Notes: generated from the sequence alone by a model not told the origin. DNA of 6,246 nucleotides from Desulfobacteraceae bacterium (GCA_030612225.1 JAUWOH010000200.1:1-6246), one strand, 5' to 3'; positions 1 to 6,246 are shown, counted from the first letter of the stretch. A program made the numbers and translations.

Positions 1-2924
1 TAAAACGTAATTATCTTTCCCTTGAATGATTTTTCCAGAATAGCTTCATAGACATCCATACCCTCTTTAGCATGTTCGTCTAATGTATTTCGGATTTCTT
101 CCTGGAAACCGTATAGAAATCGTGACCCTTCGTTAATGGCAAGGGCAGCGTAATATCCCCAGATATGTCCAACAAGGGTGTTTAAAATTGGTGCAAGATG
201 TTCACTTACAACAGGAACATGGAAAACATCCTGGGCATAAGGACCGAACCTCTTTTCCCCTTCATCAGCAATTACTACAGGGATTGCCTTATGAGCTTTA
301 AATATAGCCGTATCCTTTATAATATCACCAATAACAGTCGGTCTTGTCCCTGCAGCGCATACAATTATTAGCGGCTCTGATGAAAGGTCTATATGCTTTT
401 TGTCTTCAACAAAGTCGGATGAAATTGTCTTGTAGCAAAGCTCGGAAAGTTTGATTCGTATCTCGTCTGCTGAAGCCTTGTTGGGACCACTTCCTACAGC
501 CGCCCAGTATGTTCTGGCAGGGGCGAGTCCTTTCGCGGAATCTTCAATCTTGCTTTTCATTGCCAGAACTTTTCTCATATGCGAAGGGATTTCAAGAAGT
601 CGCTTTATTTCCTCTGATATAAAGGCATCATTCCTGCGACCTTTAAGATCGGCAATAAAAAGTCCAAGGATAGCGCCTGCAACGATCTGCGAGTAAAATG
701 CCTTTGTTGAGGCTACAGACATTTCAATATCCCGGCCGCTGCTTGTATACATGACGCCATTCACCTTGAATGTGATATCCGAATCCCTCCGGTTTACAAT
801 GGCAAGAGTATAAGCGCCCCTGTCTTTCACCATTTCTACTGTGCGATTTGTATCTGTTGTTGTGCCTGACTGGCTTATGGCAATGACAAGGGTGTCTGTC
901 ATGCTCTGAGCGTCGTCTTGTTCATTTAGTTTAAACCCGGAAAGCTCCGATGCCTTGAGCGCATTGATTTGAATTCCCGGGTCATCCAGGTAATAATCTA
1001 AAATGTTGGCACATACCAGGGAGGCGACACCGGCAGTTCCCTGTCCTATAAAAAAGATGCGTCGTATTCGCTTTTCCGTCAGAGCTTTTTGCAACGCCTG
1101 TGGAATGATTGTTTCATCGATTGCCGTAACATATATATTTTTTTCGTCCTCTTTTATCTTCCAGCGGTTTTGGAGAGTTTTCTCAACTGAAATCGGGGAT
1201 TCTGAAATCTCTTTTAAAAAATAGTGGGGAAATTGCTGACGATCTATGTCTCTTGATGTAATATTTGTGTGCTTAATATCTTTTTCACCAAGTTCAACCG
1301 GAGTTCCGTCATAAAACATTGCATTAATGCCCTCAACGCCTCCGCCTGATTTTTGACTGAGAATGAAAATCTGTCCCTGGGTCTTTCCTTCAAACCCTTT
1401 AGCAACTTTTTCCCCGTCCATTTTAATAAAGGATTGAGTCTCTTCAATAAACCCGTAAACTTCCGAAACAGGCATATAATGATTATTAGCCAGGCCAATA
1501 AAAATAGACTGTCCGCTTCCTTTCTGGGCCAGAAAAAGCCTGCCTGGGGCAAGATCGGTATGCATGGATATGGCGTGGGACCCTTCGAAATCATTAACTG
1601 CCAGCCGAAATGCTTCCCGGACACTGTGGCCCTGTTTAAGATACTTTTCAATCCGGATGGGAATGATTTTAGTGTCAGAGGTTATGTCGCTGTGGATAGT
1701 ATTTCCGCCTGATTCAAATTCCTCTTTCAACTCAAGGTAGTTATCAATATCACCGTTTAAGCATACATGAATTATTCCTGTTCTTTCCGTCGGGTCTCCA
1801 GGCATATCGTTACCAACAGGATGGCAGTTTGCTTCAGTGATAGCACCTACCGATGCCCAGCGTGTATGGGAAGAGACAGTGTGAAACTTGTGGGGGAAAT
1901 CGGCTATTATTTGAAGAACCGGATCGTTTTTAATCTGTTGTCTCAAAAAACTTATATTATCCCCGAGTTTTCCGATTTCGGCTGCAATTTTATAGGTCAG
2001 AGTGATCGCCGAGAGTTCTTTTTTGTTTTCATCTTTTGTCTCATTAACACTAATCCCCATGTTTACCAGAACATCCTGAGCCGACCTCTCTTTAAACCGG
2101 TCAAGAAAATTCTCATTTTCAATGGTTTTTTCAAATTTTGCAAATTGGGCCTTTTCCATGATAAACATCAAAGAGATGCCTGCTGAATCACGACCCCTTA
2201 CTTCAAGACGGTCAATGGAGTTAAGAACAGCGTTAATATTTTTAAATATATGTACGGAAGAAAAGGTTGGCGGGTTTTTGGAAAGACTGCGCAGATTATT
2301 AACCTTTTTTAAATTATCTATAATTTCTAAATTAAGGCACCAGGCAATATCCTTTAATTTTTCAATTCGTTGTGAAATTATATCGACATCTCTGGTCTCA
2401 AGATGCCCCATATTGTCAGACAGCGATTTTACTTCCACTTTGATGATATTGGAAAGGCGATCTGCTAATTTTGCAAGTTCGTCCTGCATTTCTTCGCTGA
2501 TAAAAAGATTGTAGAAAAGTTCATTGTCTTTTAATGTCCGGACGGATTGAAAGAAAGAGTCCATAAGATCATTTCCGCCAAGATAATGATCGTCAAAGGA
2601 GTGATCATTTTTCTGACAAGCCGTATATGAAAACTGGTCAACTTTTTCAGCCATACCTTCTAAAGATGCTATATCGACCGATCTATCTGCCTTCCCTTTA
2701 CCCTTAAATGAGACTATCCCGGCAAGCCCGCAATGCAGCACATTTCCTGTATAAGGAAAAAAAATAATGGAATTTTCCGGCACGCCGGCTTTGCTTTTAC
2801 CAAAATAAACATTTGCCATAAGAAAGCTATGAGTAAGCTTACAGGCATTTTGAAAAAACACTATAATCTTTTCAGCTGCGATTTCACCTGCAATTTCAAT
2901 TAATGATTTTATAAGTTTTTCCAT
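1..2924 (-). CDS. Large GlmS-like protein: glutamine amidotransferase plus two SIS domains (C-terminus cut by window edge)
   Basis: One frame stays open for 974 codons from the ATG at 2924 to the left edge, with no stop seen; the C-terminus is missing. The protein resembles glutamine:fructose-6-phosphate amidotransferase (GlmS), which makes glucosamine-6-phosphate in the cytoplasm. Glutaminase signatures are HCGLAGI (Cys65), RLEVRGRDSAGIS (about 240-251), SHTRW (Arg355, Trp356), LNGDIDNY (Asn390, Gly391) and SDT (Asp417). The linker motif HYFLKEI begins at His567. SIS1 has ISQSGTTTDT (around Gln685) and VASTKAF (Lys741). SIS2 has Lys825, Glu828 and His844, with the Glu-His spacing of 16 found in E. 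coli GlmS (488/504). Cys65-Arg355 is 290 residues against 72 in E. coli, so there is a large, helix-rich insertion. The usual tail around the Schiff-base lysine is not recognisable and the chain runs further. The start is supported by coupling to kdsB. Substrate is unproven; a GlmS paralogue with another sugar substrate, or an inactive glutaminase, is possible. Confidence 0.88.
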   Translation of the reverse strand, partial: MEKLIKSLIEIAGEIAAEKIIVFFQNACKLTHSFLMANVYFGKSKAGVPENSIIFFPYTGNVLHCGLAGIVSFKGKGKADRSVDIASLEGMAEKVDQFSYTACQKNDHSFDDHYLGGNDLMDSFFQSVRTLKDNELFYNLFISEEMQDELAKLADRLSNIIKVEVKSLSDNMGHLETRDVDIISQRIEKLKDIAWCLNLEIIDNLKKVNNLRSLSKNPPTFSSVHIFKNINAVLNSIDRLEVRGRDSAGISLMFIMEKAQFAKFEKTIENENFLDRFKERSAQDVLVNMGISVNETKDENKKELSAITLTYKIAAEIGKLGDNISFLRQQIKNDPVLQIIADFPHKFHTVSSHTRWASVGAITEANCHPVGNDMPGDPTERTGIIHVCLNGDIDNYLELKEEFESGGNTIHSDITSDTKIIPIRIEKYLKQGHSVREAFRLAVNDFEGSHAISMHTDLAPGRLFLAQKGSGQSIFIGLANNHYMPVSEVYGFIEETQSFIKMDGEKVAKGFEGKTQGQIFILSQKSGGGVEGINAMFYDGTPVELGEKDIKHTNITSRDIDRQQFPHYFLKEISESPISVEKTLQNRWKIKEDEKNIYVTAIDETIIPQALQKALTEKRIRRIFFIGQGTAGVASLVCANILDYYLDDPGIQINALKASELSGFKLNEQDDAQSMTDTLVIAISQSGTTTDTNRTVEMVKDRGAYTLAIVNRRDSDITFKVNGVMYTSSGRDIEMSVASTKAFYSQIVAGAILGLFIADLKGRRNDAFISEEIKRLLEIPSHMRKVLAMKSKIEDSAKGLAPARTYWAAVGSGPNKASADEIRIKLSELCYKTISSDFVEDKKHIDLSSEPLIIVCAAGTRPTVIGDIIKDTAIFKAHKAIPVVIADEGEKRFGPYAQDVFHVPVVSEHLAPILNTLVGHIWGYYAALAINEGSRFLYGFQEEIRNTLDEHAKEGMDVYEAILEKSFKGKIITF

Positions 2925-2926
2925 TT

Positions 2927-3673
2927 TTATGCTCTTTCTTTTTTGATTGTTTTACTGACTTTTTCAATATCCTCAGGTCGATCTACGCCTATACTTCTAT
3001 GCTTTGTTACCAGAACATGAACAGGTATTTCATTTTCAAGCAAACGAAGCTGCTCAAGTTTTTCAGTTCTTTCAAGACGGCCTGGCTGCAGCGCCACGAA
3101 TTGTCTGAGAGCATCCATACGGAAAGCATACAGTCCAATGTGGCCGTAAAATTCGCTTTCCCGGTTTTCTCGCGAACAGGGGATTGGAGACCTGGAAAAA
3201 TAAAGGGCCTTTTTGTTTAATGTAAAAACGACTTTTACAATATCCGGGTTTTCGGCCTCTTCGGAACTAATTTTTCTTATCGGCGTTGTTACAAGAACGT
3301 CGGGATCTTTAAAAGGAACTATCAGCTCGCTGATCATAGCGGGCTCTATTGCCGGCTCATCCCCCTGAATGTTTACTACAACAGCATCCTGGGGAACTTT
3401 TATGGATTCGGCGGCTTCCAGAACCCTGTCGGTTCCGCTTTCGTGGTCATTTCTCGTCATGACCACAGGAACATCGAGTTTTTCTGCTGCTAAGAAAATC
3501 CTGTCATCGTCGGTTGCCAGCAGAACCCTTGTGAGTTCAGAACACAGCCTGGCCCTGTTAAAGACATGCCAGAACATTGGTTTTCCGAGAATATCAGCAA
3601 GCGGTTTTCCCGGAAATCGTGTCGATTTATAACGCGCAGGTATGATGCCGTAGCATTTCGGGAGGGTATTCAT
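2927..3673 (-). CDS. kdsB: 3-deoxy-manno-octulosonate cytidylyltransferase (CMP-Kdo synthetase)
   Basis: This cytoplasmic enzyme activates Kdo with CTP to give CMP-Kdo and pyrophosphate, the donor used to attach Kdo to lipid A in lipopolysaccharide. The 248-residue length is normal for the family. The N-terminal nucleotide-binding loop is seen as IPARYKSTRFPGKPL (residues 11-25). Other family motifs are LLATDD (51-56), RNDHESGTDR (74-83), the metal-site strand NIQGDEP (101-107), PIPCSRE, HIGLYAFR, the LERTEKLEQLR helix and the C-terminal GVDRPEDIEKV with its conserved Asp. The ATG start places the glycine-rich loop at the usual distance from the N-terminus. A GAGG sits about 14-18 bases upstream, so the ribosome site is weak. 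The gene is followed after two bases by the GlmS-like gene, so the two are probably one transcription unit. A 237-bp gap with an inverted repeat separates it from metG. Confidence 0.96.
   Translation of the reverse strand: MNTLPKCYGIIPARYKSTRFPGKPLADILGKPMFWHVFNRARLCSELTRVLLATDDDRIFLAAEKLDVPVVMTRNDHESGTDRVLEAAESIKVPQDAVVVNIQGDEPAIEPAMISELIVPFKDPDVLVTTPIRKISSEEAENPDIVKVVFTLNKKALYFSRSPIPCSRENRESEFYGHIGLYAFRMDALRQFVALQPGRLERTEKLEQLRLLENEIPVHVLVTKHRSIGVDRPEDIEKVSKTIKKERA
2932..2938 (-). promoter_or_regulatory. Weak ribosome binding site for the GlmS-like gene, inside the end of kdsB
   Basis: On the minus strand the purine run GAAAGAG lies 7 bases before the ATG at 2924 and overlaps the last codons of kdsB. 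The kdsB stop codon TAA (2927-2929) is separated from that ATG by only two bases. This arrangement favours translational coupling and supports the chosen start, although the Shine-Dalgarno match is only partial. Confidence 0.4.
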
Positions 3674-3736
3674 TAGGCACTTAGCCGCCTCATATCGACT
3701 ACTTGTTGTCTATGTTACCAAAAGGGAATATGATTA

Positions 3737-3842
3737 ATTGATGATTGACGATTGTTGATTGGTGGAAGTCGCTACGCTCAACCGCTTTTATTAAAAAGAT
3801 ATTCATCCTCCAATCAACAATAAACAATCGTCAATCATCAAT
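3737..3842. repeat. Inverted repeat with arms made of 7-bp tandem units (4 versus 5 copies)
   Basis: The left arm (3737-3764) is four heptamers of the form ATTGNNG: ATTGATG, ATTGACG, ATTGTTG, ATTGGTG. The right arm (3808-3842) is five heptamers ending in CAAT: CTCCAAT, CAACAAT, AAACAAT, CGTCAAT, CATCAAT. The reverse complement of the left arm matches the right arm almost perfectly except that the right arm has one additional complete heptamer, AAACAAT at 3822-3828. A 43-base spacer (3765-3807) separates the arms and itself contains a short imperfect stem around 3761-3783. RNA from either strand could fold into a long hairpin. The element fills the metG-kdsB gap. No T-tract follows on the minus strand, so it is not a standard terminator. 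It is probably a dispersed intergenic repeat; its function is unknown. Confidence 0.85.
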
Positions 3843-3910
3843 TTATCGGTATTTACTGCTCGGAAAAAGCTATAGGCTTCAAAATTTATGTTAAAATAAA
3901 TAGTATTGTT

Positions 3911-5833
3911 TTACCTAACAGATGTTCCGGGCTTCATTTTTTTATCAAAAGTGGCAATGGAGCATCCTTTATCATCGACAGCGGCCAGCAGCATTCCGTT
4001 GGAGAGTACCCCCATAATTTTGGCAGGTTTTAAATTTGCAGCAATAAGAACCTGTTTGCCTGTCAGGTCATCAGGGCTGTAGCTTTCCGAGATACCGGCA
4101 ACAATTATTCTCTTTTCACCTATATCAACTTCAAGCTTAAGAAGCTTTTTTGCTTTCGGTATCCTTTCGGCATGAATAACTGTTCCAACCTTGAAATCTA
4201 TTTTTGCCAGTTCTTCAAATGTAATTTCCGGTTTGATTTCGAACACTCTATCATCCGCCTCGGCTTCTCTTTTTATCTCAGCCTTGATTTTTTTCAGATC
4301 GATTCTCGGAAAAAGTGTGATCGATTTTAAAAGTTTTGTGCCTGGCTCCAGCCTTTTCCAGGTATAGAGCCGGTCGAGAGTAAAAAACGGCTCTGAGACA
4401 TCCATACCAAGGTGTTTTTGCATCAACAGTGCGGTATCCGGCATTACAGGATAGATCAGACCGGATATAATCCTCAATCCTTCAAGAAGATTATAGATAA
4501 TGGTCTGAAGCTGTTTTTTTGCTGATTTTTTCTTTGCAAGCACCCATGGAGCAGTGACATCAATATATTTATTCATGCTGCCGATAAATACCCAGACGGC
4601 CTCTAATGCCTTGTGAAAGGCAAATGTTTCCATTTCCTTTTCAAAGTCTTCAACAGCAGTTAGCGCGTTAGGTTCAAGGCCGGGTTTTAACTCTTCTTCT
4701 GCCTGAGGATCAGTCTCAGGTACAACCCCTTTGAAATACTTGTGAGCCATTGAAAGAATTCTTGAAAACAGATTGCCAAGGTCATTTGCCAGATCTGAAT
4801 TGATCCTCTGCACAAAGGTCTCTTCTGAAAAGCTTGAATCAAGGCCGAAGGTCATATCTTTTAAAAGGAAAAACCTGAATTGATCGAGACCGTAGATTCC
4901 CTTTAGTTGCAGGGGCTCCACTACATTTCCGAGACTTTTAGACATCTTGGATTGATCAACATTCCAATAGCCATGAACATTCAGATGTTTATATGTGTCG
5001 ATTCCGGCTGCTTTTAACATGATTGGCCAGTAAATGCCATGCGGTTTAAGTATATCTTTGGCCACAATGTGCTGGGCCACAGGCCAGAACTTTTTAAATC
5101 GATCGTCATCAGGATATCCCAGTGCGGAAACATAATTTAAAAGGGCATCGAACCAGACATATGTAACATAGTCCTTGTCAAAAGGAAGTGTAATCCCCCA
5201 CTTGAGGCGTGTTTTCGGCCTGGAAATACACAGATCTTCAAGAGGTTCTTTTAGAAAGGATAGAACTTCGTTTTTATAACGCTGCGGGCGTATAAAGTCA
5301 GGATTTTTCTTGATGTGATTTATCAGCCAGTCCTGGTATTTACTCATTTTAAAAAAATAATTCGATTCTTTTATAACTTCAGGCGCTGTTTCATGGTCAG
5401 GGCACTTGCCGTCCACAAGTTCCCGCTGAGTATAGAAACGTTCACATCCAAAGCAGTAAAGCCCTTCATACTCGCTGAAATAGATGTCTCCCGAGTCGTA
5501 AATCTTTTGAAGAATTTGCTCTACCACTGCTATGTGGGATGGATCAGTAGTCCGGACAAAGTAGTTGTACTTTATATTAAGTTCGGGCCAAAGATTCTGG
5601 AAAAGTGCACTGATTTTGTCAACATAACTTCTGGAACTTAAATTTTCCTTTTTTGCAGCCCGCACAACCTTGTCCCCATGTTCATCAGTACCGGTGAGGA
5701 AAAAAACGTCCTTTTTGCGCATTTCATTGAACCGGCTTGCAACGTCTGCTATGATTGTTGTATATGCATGTCCTAGATGGGGCCGTGCATTAACATAATA
5801 AATCGGTGTTGTTATATAAAAAGGTCCTGGCAT
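3911..5833 (-). CDS. metG: Methionyl-tRNA synthetase with C-terminal tRNA-binding domain
   Basis: This cytoplasmic class I aminoacyl-tRNA synthetase charges methionine onto initiator and elongator tRNA-Met using ATP. The 640-residue protein is complete. The Rossmann catalytic domain opens with YITTPIYYVNARPHLGH, whose HLGH (19-22) is the ATP-binding HIGH-type motif, then TGTDEHG (47-53). A single zinc knuckle of the CxxC...CxxH type is seen at Cys127, Cys130, Cys144 and His147, as in the one-knuckle MetRS branch. KMSKS is at 296-300. The alpha-helical anticodon-binding region follows. From about residue 538 there is a Trbp111/EMAP-like OB-fold (EELAKIDFKVGTV, ANLKPAKIMGVLSNGM), which usually dimerises and holds tRNA. 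The ATG start puts the active-site strand at the expected position; the ribosome site (AAAGAGA) is weak. Intergenic palindromes lie on both sides. Its place after ricT is a common arrangement, so this is probably the housekeeping copy. Confidence 0.98.
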   Translation of the reverse strand: MPGPFYITTPIYYVNARPHLGHAYTTIIADVASRFNEMRKKDVFFLTGTDEHGDKVVRAAKKENLSSRSYVDKISALFQNLWPELNIKYNYFVRTTDPSHIAVVEQILQKIYDSGDIYFSEYEGLYCFGCERFYTQRELVDGKCPDHETAPEVIKESNYFFKMSKYQDWLINHIKKNPDFIRPQRYKNEVLSFLKEPLEDLCISRPKTRLKWGITLPFDKDYVTYVWFDALLNYVSALGYPDDDRFKKFWPVAQHIVAKDILKPHGIYWPIMLKAAGIDTYKHLNVHGYWNVDQSKMSKSLGNVVEPLQLKGIYGLDQFRFFLLKDMTFGLDSSFSEETFVQRINSDLANDLGNLFSRILSMAHKYFKGVVPETDPQAEEELKPGLEPNALTAVEDFEKEMETFAFHKALEAVWVFIGSMNKYIDVTAPWVLAKKKSAKKQLQTIIYNLLEGLRIISGLIYPVMPDTALLMQKHLGMDVSEPFFTLDRLYTWKRLEPGTKLLKSITLFPRIDLKKIKAEIKREAEADDRVFEIKPEITFEELAKIDFKVGTVIHAERIPKAKKLLKLEVDIGEKRIIVAGISESYSPDDLTGKQVLIAANLKPAKIMGVLSNGMLLAAVDDKGCSIATFDKKMKPGTSVR

Positions 5834-5858
5834 TTTTTGAAGGTCTCTTTCGCTTTCA

Positions 5859-5872
5859 AGTTTATCAAAAGT
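5859..5872. repeat. Left copy of a 14-bp direct repeat flanking the palindromic element
   Basis: The sequence AGTTTATCAAAAGT occurs here and again identically at 6016-6029, 157 bases apart, on either side of the long palindrome. With one mismatch the match extends two more bases outward (15 of 16). It may be a target-site duplication or part of the element's own ends. Confidence 0.7.
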
Positions 5873-6011
5873 GATGGCGTCGTAGAAAGCCCCATCTACT
5901 GCGTTGCAGCGGTTTTTCAGAAACTCGGCATACTACATGTATTGCCTCGTCCCTGAAAAATCGCTGCGCCTTGTATATGGAACTTTCTACTTAGCCATCG
6001 GTGACACTTTT
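5867..6011. mobile_element. MITE-like long imperfect palindrome between ricT and metG
   Basis: The segment is one large imperfect hairpin centred near 5937. An inner stem pairs 5906-5920 with 5953-5967 (14 of 15 exact, the other a G-T pair). An outer stem pairs 5873-5889 with 5983-5999 (14 of 17, with a 3-by-3 internal loop). Beyond a 5-base bulge, 5867-5873 pairs with 6005-6011. The self-complementary octamer TACATGTA (5934-5941) lies at the tip. The 14-bp direct repeats at 5859-5872 and 6016-6029 bracket it. It has no coding capacity and no transposase is in the window. Size, symmetry and flanking repeats suggest a miniature inverted-repeat transposable element or other dispersed repeat. 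If the direct repeat is a target duplication, the original ricT-metG gap was about 44 bases. Confidence 0.65.
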
Positions 6012-6015
6012 TACG

Positions 6016-6029
6016 AGTTTATCAAAAGT
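6016..6029. repeat. Right copy of the 14-bp direct repeat flanking the palindromic element
   Basis: This copy of AGTTTATCAAAAGT is identical to 5859-5872. It lies only five bases downstream of the ricT stop codon (6035-6037, read on the minus strand), so the element abuts the gene's 3' end. Confidence 0.7.
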
Positions 6030-6034
6030 AGTTT

Positions 6035-6246
6035 CTATCTCCTAGCCATTTCCCGGCCATTTTTCCTGCTGGTGGTTTTTTGACTGTTTATTACATTATT
6101 CCTGACTACCTTTCCTTTTCCGGCCGATGTTTTTACAGTCTTATCGATTTTTGGAAATTTTTTCTTAAGCGTAAGGTAAGTTTCATATTCAAATTTAAGG
6201 CAGCACATAAGACGACCACACAACCCGGAGATCTTGGTGGGATTTA
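6035..6246 (-). CDS. ricT: PSP1/RicT family protein, C-terminal part (5' end beyond window)
   Basis: The frame is open to the right edge and ends at TAG (6035-6037); only about the last 70 residues are visible. The signature is NPTKISGLCGRLMCCLKFEY, typical of the PSP1 C-terminal domain. In Bacillus subtilis the homologue RicT (YaaT) joins RicA and RicF in an iron-sulfur complex that steers RNase Y-dependent RNA maturation. The visible CGRLMCC includes the equivalent of a cysteine reported as a cluster ligand there (Cys198 by motif position). A TTG at 6223 could be misread as a start, but the family motif continues upstream of it, so the gene is truncated by the window. After GKGKVVRNNVI the sequence aligns without gaps to the family up to GRE, but the strand before GRE has Lys, Thr and Arg where hydrophobic residues are usual, and the protein stops four residues after GRE. 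The function in this organism is inferred from the family. Confidence 0.85.
   Translation of the reverse strand, partial: NPTKISGLCGRLMCCLKFEYETYLTLKKKFPKIDKTVKTSAGKGKVVRNNVINSQKTTSRKNGREMARR

Noticed and set aside
1244..1651. A 135-codon minus-strand open frame inside the GlmS-like gene
   Set aside because: It lies in a different frame of the same strand within the longer frame whose translation shows GlmS motifs. Its own translation has no recognisable family features.
451..2514. Several plus-strand open frames (451-696, 1003-1224, 1353-1712, 1767-2186, 2122-2514)
   Set aside because: All are antisense to the GlmS-like gene, overlap each other or lie fully within it, and give no recognisable protein.
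2999..3632. Plus-strand open frames antisense to kdsB (2999-3220, 3369-3632)
   Set aside because: They are shadows of a well-supported kdsB with all family motifs.
3674..3735. Promoter for kdsB on the minus strand
   Set aside because: A TTGGTA can be found, but no acceptable -10 hexamer lies at 16-18 bases, so any call would be guesswork.
3737..3842. CRISPR array
   Set aside because: The repeated units are contiguous 7-mers arranged as an inverted repeat. There are no regularly spaced direct repeats with unique spacers.
3863..3884. Possible Rho-independent terminator after metG (minus strand, GAAGC-CTATA-GCTTTTT)
   Set aside because: The stem is only about five base pairs with one wobble, and the T run is partly consumed by the stem. 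It is too weak to call.
5315..5641. Plus-strand open frame antisense to metG
   Set aside because: It is fully inside metG, opposite the zinc-knuckle region, and shows no protein-family features.
6221..6223. TTG as the start codon of a 62-residue protein
   Set aside because: The PSP1 motif continues in frame upstream of it (NPTKISG) to the window edge, so this is an internal leucine codon of a truncated gene.

Overview
The window reads as chromosomal DNA of a Gram-negative, moderately AT-rich bacterium. The best guess is a deltaproteobacterium (Desulfobacterota, Desulfobacteraceae-like). This is inferred from a RicT/PSP1-type gene next to metG, followed by kdsB, which implies a Kdo-containing lipopolysaccharide, and from the style of the intergenic palindromes. 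No marker gene proves the taxonomy. All genes lie on the minus strand, so the transcriptional order runs from the right edge to the left edge.

From right to left the layout is as follows. The 3' end of a PSP1/RicT gene (6035-6246, cut by the window edge) is followed by a 201-bp gap (5834-6034) filled by a long imperfect palindrome flanked by 14-bp direct repeats, probably a MITE-like element. Next is a complete metG (3911-5833) encoding methionyl-tRNA synthetase. A 237-bp gap (3674-3910) then holds an inverted repeat whose arms are built of 7-bp units, four on one side and five on the other. A complete kdsB (2927-3673, CMP-Kdo synthetase) comes next. Two bases after the kdsB stop, one uninterrupted reading frame starts and runs off the left edge (1-2924, at least 974 codons). 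It encodes a very large GlmS-like protein with a glutamine amidotransferase domain and two SIS (phosphosugar isomerase) domains.

The GlmS-like gene is the most unusual item. It keeps the recognisable glutaminase and isomerase signature residues, but its candidate nucleophile cysteine is at codon 65 rather than at the N-terminus. The glutaminase domain carries about 220 extra residues between that cysteine and the glutamine-binding arginine, and the C-terminal tail is replaced and extended. Its tight coupling to kdsB suggests a role in sugar supply for the cell envelope. RicT and MetG are housekeeping functions (RNA processing, translation) and have no obvious biochemical link to the sugar genes beyond co-direction.
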